From positions 1-64,000 of the forward strand of contig JBBQLG010000003.1 in NCBI GenBank assembly GCA_038327655.1: a DNA stretch of 64,000 bases, in the 5' to 3' direction. Below are positions 8,836 through 17,096 of the stretch, in pieces (positions within the stretch are counted from its first letter, which is position 1; each line of letters opens with the position of its first letter). A program made the translations under genes and the position numbers. The notes below the pieces were generated by a model that was not told where the DNA came from, made no database searches, and saw only the letters and a program-made list of their open reading frames with translations. The stretch is from JBBQLG01 sp038327655. GTDB taxonomy: Bacteria > Bacteroidota > Bacteroidia > Cytophagales > Spirosomataceae.

Positions 8836-9168
8836 TTACATGGATAACTCTTTCGCTTTGTTCATCATCTGGACGCTATGCACCAGCGTGGCCCCGCCCC
8901 GGATGGCGGCTGCGACATGGACGGCTTCCATCATTTCGGCCTCCGAACAGCCTTTTTCGAGGGTGTCAACCGAGTAGGCATCAATGCAATAGGGGCATTG
9001 AACGGCGTGGGCAACGGCCAGCGCAATCAAGGATTTCTCCCGGGCGGTCAGGGCACCTTCGGCGAAAACGGCACCGTACCAGGCGAAAAACTTGTCGGCA
9101 AACTCTTTCTGAAACTCGCCGATGTTGCCGAATTTCTTGAGGTCTTCGGGGTTGTAGTAGGTATCCAT
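8836..9168 (-). CDS. Arsenosugar-associated peroxidase-like protein (CMD family)
   Basis: This 110-residue protein is a single carboxymuconolactone-decarboxylase/AhpD-like domain. The redox pair is in AHAVQCPYCIDAYS (CPYC near residue 58), followed by the usual helix EAEMMEAVHVAAAIRGG. The short length and neighbourhood match the TIGR04169 group of arsenosugar-biosynthesis-associated peroxidase-like proteins, which accompany ArsS. A thiol redox or peroxidase function towards an organoarsenical or its by-product is plausible but unproven. It is transcribed leftward, upstream of arsS, with a large palindrome between the two. Confidence 0.88.
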   Translation of the reverse strand: MDTYYNPEDLKKFGNIGEFQKEFADKFFAWYGAVFAEGALTAREKSLIALAVAHAVQCPYCIDAYSVDTLEKGCSEAEMMEAVHVAAAIRGGATLVHSVQMMNKAKELSM

Positions 9169-9229
9169 TGTGTTTTTAGGGGGTTAGATGAGGTATGAAG
9201 TAGTGAAGTTAGCAAGGGCATTCCGAGCG

Positions 9230-10237
9230 TCACTCATAAAAATTCCGCATCCGGCGGGTCGTGGTCATCACCACCCAGTCGCCCAGGCGCGGCAGGTGGG
9301 TATGAACCAAGGCAATGAGCCGACCCAGGGCTGAAATAACGGTGCGCTGCCTCCGCCGACGTATATGCATGAGAATAATCCGGGCCACCTCGGCCTGCGA
9401 CTTTTGCCAGCGCGGGGGGCGGTGCGCAATCGGCACGGGTTGGCCCTGCGCGTCCAGCACCCGTTTGTCGGCATCGTTTTGGGTAAAACCAATATGCACT
9501 ACGCCAAACTGAATGCCCGTGTCGTGCAGTTCGAGCCGCAGGGTATGGGCCAGGTTACTCAGAGCGGCCTTTCCGGCGCAGTAGGCCGACCCGCTCGGCA
9601 TCCCGTTCAGGGCCGATATGGACGAAATAAACGTCACCACGCCTTTGGTACGGGTGAGGTAAGGCAAGGCGGCTTTCAGGGGAAAAACGGTGCCATAGAC
9701 GTTGCTGTCGAGCACTTGCCGGAACACATCCGGTTGCATATCGGCAAAGTACGCCCGCATCGAAATGCTGGCGTTGGTAATCAGAATATCCACCTGCCCA
9801 AAGGCGTCGACGGCCGCCCCTACGAGCCGTTCGCAGTCGGCATAAATCGTCACGTCGGCCAGACAGGCCATCACCGTATGCCCCTCTGCCAGTAATGCCT
9901 GCCGGGTTTGCTCCAGTCGGTCCGGCGTCCGGCCATTGAGTACAACCAATGCGCCCTGCTGACACAGCAAGCGGGCTGTCTCGCGACCGATGCCCGATTC
10001 GGAACCCGTCACGATGGCTACTTTTCCGGCAAATGGGGCGGTGGAGCTATCGGATTGGTATTTGTTGGGGGCAGGAGCAACGGGTGGTAACGCAGTCGGC
10101 CGACGGACTGCTTCCGACGCTGAAATCTGCTCACCGGGGGCGTCGCGCTGGTCAATTAACGGGGGTGTCCGGTCGAAGCCGATTGGGGGCTTGCCGGGAT
10201 TTGGTTCAATGGGCATTGGTGCGAAAGCGAACGCCAT
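9230..10237 (-). CDS. SDR-family oxidoreductase with an extended N-terminus
   Basis: The core from about residue 70 is a classical short-chain dehydrogenase. It has the NAD(P) motif TGSESGIG, LITNAS (the NNAG-equivalent), a catalytic Ser in FISSISALNG, and YCAGK as the YxxxK pair. About 68 residues rich in Pro precede it (PIEPNPGKPPIGFDRTPP), with no signal peptide. This is unusual for the family and may mark a partner-binding tail or a start chosen too early. It sits between the arsenosugar transferase and the peroxidase-like gene, so reduction or oxidation of an arsenosugar ribose intermediate is a reasonable guess. Confidence 0.82.
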   Translation of the reverse strand: MAFAFAPMPIEPNPGKPPIGFDRTPPLIDQRDAPGEQISASEAVRRPTALPPVAPAPNKYQSDSSTAPFAGKVAIVTGSESGIGRETARLLCQQGALVVLNGRTPDRLEQTRQALLAEGHTVMACLADVTIYADCERLVGAAVDAFGQVDILITNASISMRAYFADMQPDVFRQVLDSNVYGTVFPLKAALPYLTRTKGVVTFISSISALNGMPSGSAYCAGKAALSNLAHTLRLELHDTGIQFGVVHIGFTQNDADKRVLDAQGQPVPIAHRPPRWQKSQAEVARIILMHIRRRRQRTVISALGRLIALVHTHLPRLGDWVVMTTTRRMRNFYE

Positions 10238-10343
10238 GACTGGTAGATAGTGACCGAACGGTAGCGGCCAGAATAGCCATAAGTACGTAAGCGGGATGAA
10301 GATAGTTTTTCCAGCCGGATAACTCCGCTGGTGGCAGTCAATA

Positions 10344-11036
10344 TCAACGATAGTTAAGCAGGGCCTTGTACGTGCGGGCGATGCGGACGGGCGGCAGTTT
10401 CATGAAAAACATCGCAAACGCGGTTAGGTTGGCCAGTTGTACCCGCAGCCAACTGTTGGTTTCGTATTTCCGGGCCGACACCAGCACGTCTTTCGGAATA
10501 ATCAAAAACCGGGCCACCTGCCGGATGCGGATGATGATCTCAAAATCTTCCATAACCACATACTGTTCATTAAAACCGCCCAGCCGGTCGAACAGAAGCC
10601 GGGTGATAAACAGCGTCTGATCCCCCCCCCGCGACATCAGCCCCGGAAACCGGGTGCCGTAGCTGTTGACCCGCAGCATTGGATGGGCCGAATCGAACCG
10701 AAACCGGTAACAACCCGCTTCGTACCCCGCCCGGACGCCCTGCTCAAGGTCAGCGACAAAATCGGGATGGATGCCCACGTCGGCATGCACAAAATACAGC
10801 ACCTCGCCCGTTGCCCGACTCGCCCCGTAATTCATCTGCGCGGCCCGGCCGGGTTTGGGCGCAGTGAGCACGGTAGCCCCAGCTTGCTGCGCAACGGTCG
10901 CTGTGCCGTCGGGACTATTGGCATCCACCACCAGAATCTGCACCACCTGTTTCCCGCCGTACTGATGCAATGCCGTGACGAGCCGTTCGATGTTTACGGC
11001 TTCGTTATACGTGGGAATGATTACGCTGATGGTCAT
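10344..11036 (-). CDS. TIGR04283-type arsenosugar-associated family 2 glycosyltransferase
   Basis: The start is the ATG at 11036, giving 230 residues beginning ISVIIPTYNEAVNIERLV; the longer open frame only runs antisense into the barrel gene coding region. GT2 motifs are VVDANSPDGT, YFVHADVGIHPDF and GGDQTLFITRLLFDRLGGF, a combination typical of TIGR04283, the second transferase linked to ArsS. It probably transfers a sugar or an activated group onto an arsenosugar intermediate. It lies 16 bases downstream of the outer-membrane barrel gene in a leftward operon. Confidence 0.87.
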   Translation of the reverse strand: MTISVIIPTYNEAVNIERLVTALHQYGGKQVVQILVVDANSPDGTATVAQQAGATVLTAPKPGRAAQMNYGASRATGEVLYFVHADVGIHPDFVADLEQGVRAGYEAGCYRFRFDSAHPMLRVNSYGTRFPGLMSRGGDQTLFITRLLFDRLGGFNEQYVVMEDFEIIIRIRQVARFLIIPKDVLVSARKYETNSWLRVQLANLTAFAMFFMKLPPVRIARTYKALLNYR

Positions 11037-11052
11037 TTGGCAAATATAATTC

Positions 11053-12165
11053 TTAAAACGCTTCGCCGACGGTGACGTACAGGCCGCTCGAGCGGTTACC
11101 CACGCCATAATCGACCCGGATATTGATGTGGTCGCGCCGGTTGACGGTGAACCGCAGTCCCGCGCCGTAGGCTCCTTTCGGGTCATCGGTCCGCAGCAGC
11201 CGATTATCGTCGCCCAGCACACCCACCGCCCCGAACACGGCCGCGCCCAAGCGTTTATACACATCAAAACGTAGTTCAGCCTGCACCAGTGCCGCGTTTT
11301 TGTCGCGGAACCGGCCTTCGTAATATCCCCGCATCCGTTTGGTACCGCCCAGCAGCGACATCGCATTGAACGGAGCCGTACCCGCCGTGAAACTCGCAAA
11401 ATAATTGAACGCCAGCACGGTGTGCGTACTCAGGGTATGGTACGTCGACACATCGGCACTGTACCGGTCGAAAGTGGTGGTTTGGCCGGTTGGGTCGGTG
11501 GCCTTTGCCCGGTTGTGCAGCAGGCCCGTCAGGTCGGCGACGACACCGCGCCGGGGGAAAAACAACTGATCCCGCGAATCATAAAACACACCCAGTCCCC
11601 CGCCCGACAGCCGACTGCCCAACCCACCCGGCACGGTACCGGAAGCCAGCAACCCGTCCGGTTGGGTGGCCGTTACGCGGAAATCTTCGTACTGGTAGCG
11701 CAGTCCGGCGTAGAGTTGCCCACTGCCCAACTGCCCGTTGCCCGCGATGCGCCGGAACGCATTGATCCGGATGCGGGGGTAGTTGACTTTGTACAGTTCG
11801 CGGGGGATTTCGCGCTGACCCACGCCAAAGAAATAGTAGCTATAGCGATAATAGCCCGCTTCGCCGACAAACAGGTACCGGCTATGGTCGTAAAAGACCT
11901 GAAACGGTACGTAGAGCAACAACTGCTGATTCTGGGTATAAGCCGCGCCGAAGCTCACCTGCGACGGGCGTACCGGCCGCTGACCGGCTGACACCGAATC
12001 GCGTTTGAACCGGAACGTCGCGGTCAGAGCCGCCCCGTAACCCAGCCGGGTTTCGGGGCTGTAATAAAGGAGCGGCAGGGGCAGCAGGCTAACCCGTTTA
12101 GGAACACTGTCGGCGGGGGCCGTGCCGGTCAGGCTTAGCAGTAAGGAAAGGGTCGGTACGATCAC
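11053..12165 (-). CDS. BamA/TamA-like outer membrane beta-barrel protein
   Basis: The 370-residue protein has a short signal peptide and no POTRA domains. It opens with a strand region (LLYYSPETRLGYGAALTATF) and continues as alternating amphipathic strands of a surface-antigen (Omp85/D15-like) barrel, with RYSADVSTYH, GGTKRMRGYYEGRFRDKNAA and a C-terminal Phe. Such POTRA-less barrels occur widely in Bacteroidota. As first gene of the leftward arsenosugar operon it may pass or anchor an arsenolipid, or be a passenger. It is divergent from the DUF547 gene, with a 120-base control region between them. Confidence 0.83.
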   Translation of the reverse strand: MIVPTLSLLLSLTGTAPADSVPKRVSLLPLPLLYYSPETRLGYGAALTATFRFKRDSVSAGQRPVRPSQVSFGAAYTQNQQLLLYVPFQVFYDHSRYLFVGEAGYYRYSYYFFGVGQREIPRELYKVNYPRIRINAFRRIAGNGQLGSGQLYAGLRYQYEDFRVTATQPDGLLASGTVPGGLGSRLSGGGLGVFYDSRDQLFFPRRGVVADLTGLLHNRAKATDPTGQTTTFDRYSADVSTYHTLSTHTVLAFNYFASFTAGTAPFNAMSLLGGTKRMRGYYEGRFRDKNAALVQAELRFDVYKRLGAAVFGAVGVLGDDNRLLRTDDPKGAYGAGLRFTVNRRDHINIRVDYGVGNRSSGLYVTVGEAF

Positions 12166-12285
12166 AGGATGGGATGTTCTATTCGTATACTACGTGAAAA
12201 CAAGGCCAGTGGTTTGCTTATCAGGCCTATAAAACCGTTCTTGCCCTCAGGTCGTATATGACTTCATAACTAGTTTGCTAACGTA

Positions 12286-13047
12286 ATGATGATTACCCAA
12301 CGAATGCTCCTTGTCGGTTTGGTGAGCCTTGCCCTGACCAGTTTTACGACTGCCATCCATACGGCCCCGGTGGTCGACCACAGTGCCTACGACCAGTTGC
12401 TGAAGAAACACGTATCGGCAAAAGGGCTGGTCGATTATAAAGGTTTCAAAGCTGACGAGACCGTCTTTAACAAGTATCTGGCCATGCTCAGTGCCAACGC
12501 GCCGACCGATCAATGGTCGAAGAACGAGCAGATGGCCTACTGGATTAACGCCTACAATGCGTATACGATCCGGCTCATTCTGGACCATTACCCGGTGAAA
12601 AGCATCAAGGATATCGGCTCCAAAATTAAGATTCCGTTCGTGACGACACCCTGGGCCGCTAAATTTTTCAGCATCGGCGGCAACAAAATGAGCCTGGACA
12701 ACATCGAACACGGTACGCTCCGCAAAAAATACAACGACCCCCGGATTCACTTCTCCCTGGTGTGCGCGTCCATCTCCTGCCCGCGCCTGCGCAACGAAGC
12801 CTACACGGCGGCTAAACTCGACGCGCAATTAGACGATCAGGGCCGCGACTTTTTAAACGACCCCACCAAAAATAAAGTCGGCAAAGACAAAGCCCAACTG
12901 TCCAACTACTTCAACTGGTACAAGGGCGACTGGAAAGACAACGGGCAGTCGGTGGCCAAGTGGGTCAACAAATACTCGACCACCAAGATGACTGACGATA
13001 CGGATGTTTCCTATCTGGATTACAACTGGAACCTGAACGGGCAGTGA
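12286..13047 (+). CDS. DUF547 domain protein, exported
   Basis: The 253-residue product has an N-terminal signal peptide (about residues 1-22) and a single DUF547 domain. The conserved words are YDQLLKKHVSAKGLVDYKGF, MAYWINAYNAYTIRLILDHYP, DNIEHGTLRKKYNDPRIHF and VCASISCPRLRNEAY. DUF547 has no agreed function, but its His, Cys and Asn pattern suggests a thiol-hydrolase-like fold. It heads a rightward operon whose next gene begins at the GTG overlapping this gene's TGA, so translation is coupled to the redox genes that follow. Confidence 0.88.
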   Translation: MMITQRMLLVGLVSLALTSFTTAIHTAPVVDHSAYDQLLKKHVSAKGLVDYKGFKADETVFNKYLAMLSANAPTDQWSKNEQMAYWINAYNAYTIRLILDHYPVKSIKDIGSKIKIPFVTTPWAAKFFSIGGNKMSLDNIEHGTLRKKYNDPRIHFSLVCASISCPRLRNEAYTAAKLDAQLDDQGRDFLNDPTKNKVGKDKAQLSNYFNWYKGDWKDNGQSVAKWVNKYSTTKMTDDTDVSYLDYNWNLNGQ

Positions 13048-14390
13048 ACCGGCTCGTCATCATTGGCAACGGCATCGCGGGCATCACTACTGCCCGGCAT
13101 GTGCGGCAGCAAAACCCCGACGTTGGCATCACGGTGATTTCGGCGGAATCCGACCACTTCTACGCCCGGACGGCCCTGATGTACATTTTCATGGGCCACC
13201 TGCGCTATGCACACACCAAACCGTACGAAGACTGGTTCTGGGCCAAAAACCGGATCGACCTCAAACGGGCGTTCGTGAACCGGGTCGACGTTGCCGCCAA
13301 ACAGATCGTCTGCGACGACGGCGCAACCCTACCCTACGATGCGCTGGTGATTGCCACCGGCTCCACGCCCGCCCGCTTTGACTGGCCGGCGGTCGGAAGG
13401 CCGCACCCCCGTCGTCACGGGCAGGACCTCACCGGGGTACAGGGACTGTACGGACTGGATGATTTAGCCACGATGGAGCGCGACACAACCGGCATCCGGC
13501 AGGCAGTCGTTGTTGGGGGCGGACTGATTGGCGTCGAGATGGCCGAAATGCTCCATTCGCGGGGTATTGCCGTCACGATGCTGGTGCGTGACCCTACCTA
13601 CTGGCGGTCTACCTTACCTGCCGAAGAAGGCGAATTGATTGGTCGGCACCTGCGGCAGCGGCACATCGACCTGCGGATTAGCACCGAATTGCGCGAGATC
13701 TTGCCCGATGCGTCGGGCCGGGTGCGGGCGGTGGTTACGACGGCGGGCGATGAACTACCGGCGCAGTTTGTCGGCCTGGGTGTGGGTGTCGTGCCAAACG
13801 TCGGGTTTCTGGCCGGGTCGGGTATCGACCTGAACAAAGGCGTATTGGTGAATGAGTATTTCGAGACGAACGCGCCGGACGTCTATTCTGTGGGCGACTG
13901 CAACGAGTTTCGCGGGCCGGTAACGGGGTCAGACGGGGCCACGCGCAAACCCATCGAGCAGATCTGGTACACGGGCCGGATGCACGGCGAAACCCTCGCC
14001 CAAACCCTGTGTGGTCGGCGAACGGCCTACAAACCGGGCGTCTTTTTCAACTCCGCTAAGTTCTTCGACCTCGAATATCAGACCTACGGCACCATGAACG
14101 CCACCCTTGCCCCCGACGAGAGTACGTTTTTCTGGCAGCACCCCCGGCAGGATCAGTGCCTGCGAATCAACTACCGAACGGCCGACCGGTCGGTGGTGGG
14201 CCTTCACGCGCTGGGTGTTCGGCTGCGTCAGGCCGTTTGCGACCGCTGGATCATGGAACGGCAATCAGTCGATACGGTGCTGAATGACTTGCAGCGGGCC
14301 AATTTCAACCCCGAATTTTCGCCGTTTCCTGATCCGCAAACTACATCAACCGAGAGCCGTAAATCCTGGTTACAGCGGCTGTTCGCCTAA
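13044..14390 (+). CDS. NAD(P)/FAD-dependent oxidoreductase
   Basis: This 448-residue flavoprotein has an N-terminal FAD-binding Rossmann motif (IIGNGIAGITTARHV), ALVIATGSTPAR, a second NAD(P) motif VVVGGGLIGVEMAEML and the FAD pyrophosphate motif DVYSVGDCNEF. It resembles nitrite- or rubredoxin-reductase type pyridine nucleotide oxidoreductases. The start is the GTG of a GTGA overlap with DUF547. A polyferredoxin gene follows 15 bases later, so the pair probably carries electrons from NAD(P)H to iron-sulfur centres. In this island the acceptor may be an arsenic-containing intermediate or the ArsS cluster; this is inference. Confidence 0.87.
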   Translation: MNRLVIIGNGIAGITTARHVRQQNPDVGITVISAESDHFYARTALMYIFMGHLRYAHTKPYEDWFWAKNRIDLKRAFVNRVDVAAKQIVCDDGATLPYDALVIATGSTPARFDWPAVGRPHPRRHGQDLTGVQGLYGLDDLATMERDTTGIRQAVVVGGGLIGVEMAEMLHSRGIAVTMLVRDPTYWRSTLPAEEGELIGRHLRQRHIDLRISTELREILPDASGRVRAVVTTAGDELPAQFVGLGVGVVPNVGFLAGSGIDLNKGVLVNEYFETNAPDVYSVGDCNEFRGPVTGSDGATRKPIEQIWYTGRMHGETLAQTLCGRRTAYKPGVFFNSAKFFDLEYQTYGTMNATLAPDESTFFWQHPRQDQCLRINYRTADRSVVGLHALGVRLRQAVCDRWIMERQSVDTVLNDLQRANFNPEFSPFPDPQTTSTESRKSWLQRLFA

Positions 14391-14405
14391 ACCTCACATC
14401 AATTA

Positions 14406-15971
14406 ATGAAACCACTGCAACGCATCGGCCTAACTTGGCCCGGCCTCATCCTGTTTCTGGCTGGCTTGACTGTATTTGTTGGTTCGCTGCTGCTGAGCCA
14501 GTACCGGCTTACCGATACGGTGCTCAAGCAGACCGTCAAGCCCGCACAACTGGCTGCCATGCGGACGGCGACGGCACCGATGCGGGAAAAATTATATCCG
14601 AATGCGGTTGGGTTTGCGGGTGATCTGAAGGCGTCCATCGCGCAACTGAACGCGGGCTACAAACAGCGGCATCAGGACCAGAACATCATTAGCGACAGCG
14701 ACACCCTGACCATTCTGAAAGCAGCCGGCACGGGGTTCTTTCCGACCCATACCGGGCTGTTTTTCGGCCTGAGCGTGTTGCTGGCCCTGTTCGGTGCGCT
14801 GCTGTACATTTTGCCCGATTACACCAAGCTGCCCGGCATAAAAAACGACGGCATTTTCAACAACCCGGCGACCAACGGCGGCTGGATTGGCTATATCGTG
14901 GCGGCTCTGCTGATCGGGTTGTACGTCCTGCTTTACTTCTACCCCGAATACCTCACCAGCTGGCTCCTGCTGTTCGACCCGCTGAGCTACGCATTGAACG
15001 GTGCGGGTGCAACGCAGTGGTTCGTGTACGGTTCGCTTTACACGCTGGTGATTTTGGTAATGGGCGTCCGGATGCTGCTCAAGTACCGGGGCAATCCCTA
15101 CCAGCAACTGCGTACGGCCTCGGTCATGTTTTTTCAGCTCTGTTTCGCCTTTCTGATCCCCGAATTTCTGTCGTTTCTGCACCAGCCCGCCCAGGACATC
15201 AAAAGCTTCTGGCCGCTGGATTACTCTTTTTACTTCGATTACCGGCTCGACGAAAAAATTAAAGCCGGTTCGTTTGGTCTGTTTCTGCTCGCCTGGGGAA
15301 CGGCCCTATGGATGATTGCGGTACCGGTGCTGACCTATTTCTTTGGTAAACGCTGGTATTGCTCGTGGGTCTGCGGCTGCGGAGGACTGGCCGAAACCTT
15401 CGGCGATCCGTACCGTCAGCTCTCCGACAAACGCCTGATTGCCTGGAAGGTGGAGCGGGTACTTGTCCACAGCGTGCTGGTTTTTGCCGTGCTGATGACC
15501 GGTCTAGTGCTCTACTCATACTTCTCGAAGCAGCCTGCCCTGTTTGGCGTGCTGGATGCGTATACCGTCCGGTCGGTGTACGGCTTCTGGATCGGGTCGA
15601 TTTTCTCGGGCGTGGTCGGCACGGGGTTTTATCCGGTGATGGGCAACCGGGTCTGGTGCCGGTTTGGCTGTCCGCTGGCGGCTTATCTCGGTCTGGTGCA
15701 GCGGTTTAAATCGCGGTTCCGCGTCACCACCAACGGTGGGCAGTGCATCTCCTGCGGCAACTGTTCGGCCTACTGCGAGATGGGGATCGACGTGCGGTGG
15801 TACGCCCAGCGGGGGCAGGACATTGTCCGGTCGTCGTGCGTGGGGTGCGGCATCTGCTCGTCGGTGTGCCCGCGCGGGGTGCTGAACCTGGAAAATGCCG
15901 ATGATTCGTCGCGGGTGCTGGACCCGATGCCCATCATCATCGGCAACGACAGCGTCCGGCTCCGGCCATGA
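14406..15971 (+). CDS. Membrane polyferredoxin (NapH/NosR-like 4Fe-4S protein)
   Basis: The 521-residue protein has about six membrane helices. Two short Cys motifs sit at the membrane edge (WYCSWVCGCGG near 317 and VWCRFGCPLA near 416), followed by two 4Fe-4S ferredoxin sites near 446-457 (CISCGNCSAYC) and 478-489 (CVGCGICSSVCP). This is the NosR/NapH/CcoG type of electron-transfer protein. A long loop near the N-terminus (about 40-110) probably faces the periplasm. Between a flavin oxidoreductase and a DUF6134 protein, it likely moves electrons across or along the inner membrane. Confidence 0.87.
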   Translation: MKPLQRIGLTWPGLILFLAGLTVFVGSLLLSQYRLTDTVLKQTVKPAQLAAMRTATAPMREKLYPNAVGFAGDLKASIAQLNAGYKQRHQDQNIISDSDTLTILKAAGTGFFPTHTGLFFGLSVLLALFGALLYILPDYTKLPGIKNDGIFNNPATNGGWIGYIVAALLIGLYVLLYFYPEYLTSWLLLFDPLSYALNGAGATQWFVYGSLYTLVILVMGVRMLLKYRGNPYQQLRTASVMFFQLCFAFLIPEFLSFLHQPAQDIKSFWPLDYSFYFDYRLDEKIKAGSFGLFLLAWGTALWMIAVPVLTYFFGKRWYCSWVCGCGGLAETFGDPYRQLSDKRLIAWKVERVLVHSVLVFAVLMTGLVLYSYFSKQPALFGVLDAYTVRSVYGFWIGSIFSGVVGTGFYPVMGNRVWCRFGCPLAAYLGLVQRFKSRFRVTTNGGQCISCGNCSAYCEMGIDVRWYAQRGQDIVRSSCVGCGICSSVCPRGVLNLENADDSSRVLDPMPIIIGNDSVRLRP

Positions 15972-16624
15972 CTGCTTCGTTACACAGCAGGCTGGGCAGG
16001 CTCCGATTCCGATTAGTAGTACTGGCTTTGCTGTTGTATTCAACACCGACTAAAGCACAGGTAGTTAAGCCCATAATCGGTACGGAAACACGTCGGTATG
16101 GGATTGAGGTGGCTGGTCTGCGGGTTGGTACAATGACCGCAACGCGACAGGCGCAGGGAGCCGATGCCACCATCTACACGCTGGTCAGCGATGTGAAAGT
16201 CAATTTTCTGATCTATAAACTCCGAATCTATTACAAGGTCGTGGATGTGTTCCGGCGCGGGCAGTTACAGCGCTCCACGGTTGACGCGCACACCAACCGG
16301 GGTGATTTTTCGTCGCAGACCGAGTGGCAGACCGACCACTATACCATCACGGCCGAACAGTATAAATACAGCTACCGGGCTGTTGAACGAAACCCGATTG
16401 TACTCACCGTGACCAACCTGTACTTTGCCGAACCGGCCGGACAGCCGACCGCCTTTGCGGAATACTTCGGCGATTATTTTTCACTGTTGCCCGGAAAAGC
16501 CCCCGGTGCCTACCTCGCCCGGCGCGATGGCCGCGAAGATGAGTACCAGTACGAGCGGGGGCAATTGGTGAAGATTATCAAGAGAAATCCGCTTAAAAAC
16601 TTCGTTATCAAGCTACTGCCTTAA
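15968..16624 (+). CDS. DUF6134-like exported protein
   Basis: The 218-residue protein starts at the ATG that overlaps the upstream TGA (ATGA). It has a signal peptide ending near TPTKAQ (about residue 30) and a beta-rich remainder: YGIEVAGLRVGTMTATRQ, a central antiparallel region, and a basic C-terminus. The pattern matches DUF6134/DUF3108-like periplasmic proteins of unknown function. Translation is coupled to the polyferredoxin, so it probably works with the redox operon on the periplasmic side. No catalytic residues can be named. Confidence 0.75.
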   Translation: MTASLHSRLGRLRFRLVVLALLLYSTPTKAQVVKPIIGTETRRYGIEVAGLRVGTMTATRQAQGADATIYTLVSDVKVNFLIYKLRIYYKVVDVFRRGQLQRSTVDAHTNRGDFSSQTEWQTDHYTITAEQYKYSYRAVERNPIVLTVTNLYFAEPAGQPTAFAEYFGDYFSLLPGKAPGAYLARRDGREDEYQYERGQLVKIIKRNPLKNFVIKLLP

Positions 16625-16657
16625 CGGTGAAGAATTTACAACAGTGCTGATAAATCT

Positions 16658-16675
16658 AATCGTAATAATACGATT
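16658..16675. promoter_or_regulatory. ArsR-type operator upstream of arsR
   Basis: The 18-base element AATCGTAATAATACGATT has perfect 7-base arms around ATAA. It lies 25 bases before the arsR start, and a TACCTTTG -7-like element follows at 16690-16697, so a bound repressor would cover the -33 region. A near-identical palindrome occurs before arsM at 17055. Confidence 0.8.
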
Positions 16676-16700
16676 AACAAAAATCGTCTTACCTTTGGGC

Positions 16701-17036
16701 ATGGGATTGACGAAAACCGAACCGTTTACCACCGAACAGAACCGGATTGCGGACTTGGCTAAGGCCTTTGCGCATCCGGCGCGGGTAGCCATTCTGCAAC
16801 TGCTGGCCCGGAAAAAGGCCTGCGTCTGCGGGGACCTGGTAGACGAACTGCCCCTGGCGCAGGCTACGGTGTCGCAGCATTTGAAAGAACTCAAACGCAT
16901 CGGCATCATCCGGGGCGACGTAGACCCACCCCGCGTCTGTTACTGCATCAACGAACCCGTCTGGGAAGAAGCCCGGCAAACGTTTGGTGGATTGCTGGCC
17001 ACCCTCGAAACCGTTGTCTGCTGCGATGGCTGCTGA
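16701..17036 (+). CDS. arsR: ArsR/SmtB family arsenic-responsive repressor
   Basis: From the ATG at 16701 the product has 111 residues, normal for ArsR. It is a winged helix-turn-helix with the helix ATVSQHLKELKRIGII (about residues 54-69). A metal-binding Cys pair lies in KKACVCGDLV, at the alpha3-type site, and a further Cys cluster CCDGC ends the protein. It should release DNA on binding trivalent arsenic. Two matching palindromes, one before this gene and one before arsM, are the obvious operators. It heads the resistance set arsR-arsM-arsN2-arsC-acr3. The TACCTTTG element is only three bases before the start codon, so the transcript may have a very short leader. Confidence 0.92.
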   Translation: MGLTKTEPFTTEQNRIADLAKAFAHPARVAILQLLARKKACVCGDLVDELPLAQATVSQHLKELKRIGIIRGDVDPPRVCYCINEPVWEEARQTFGGLLATLETVVCCDGC

Positions 17037-17054
17037 CCTTTTTTTACCCGTTTC

Positions 17055-17072
17055 AATCGTAATATTACAATT
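17055..17072. promoter_or_regulatory. Second ArsR-type operator, between arsR and arsM
   Basis: AATCGTAATATTACAATT is an 18-base palindrome with one mismatch per arm pair and shares its first ten bases with the operator at 16658. It lies in the 60-base gap between arsR and arsM, suggesting that arsM and the genes after it have their own arsenic-controlled promoter in addition to read-through from arsR. Confidence 0.75.
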
Positions 17073-17096
17073 AATAAATCCAAGCCAAACACAATC

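Noticed and set aside
11037..11399. Upstream extension of the TIGR04283 glycosyltransferase frame
   Set aside because: It overlaps the barrel gene in another frame; the GT2 fold begins at the ATG at 11036.
12166..12285. ArsR-like or other palindromic operator between the two divergent arsenosugar operons
   Set aside because: Only weak imperfect matches such as GTCGTATATGAC; no clear copy of the AATCGTA half-site.
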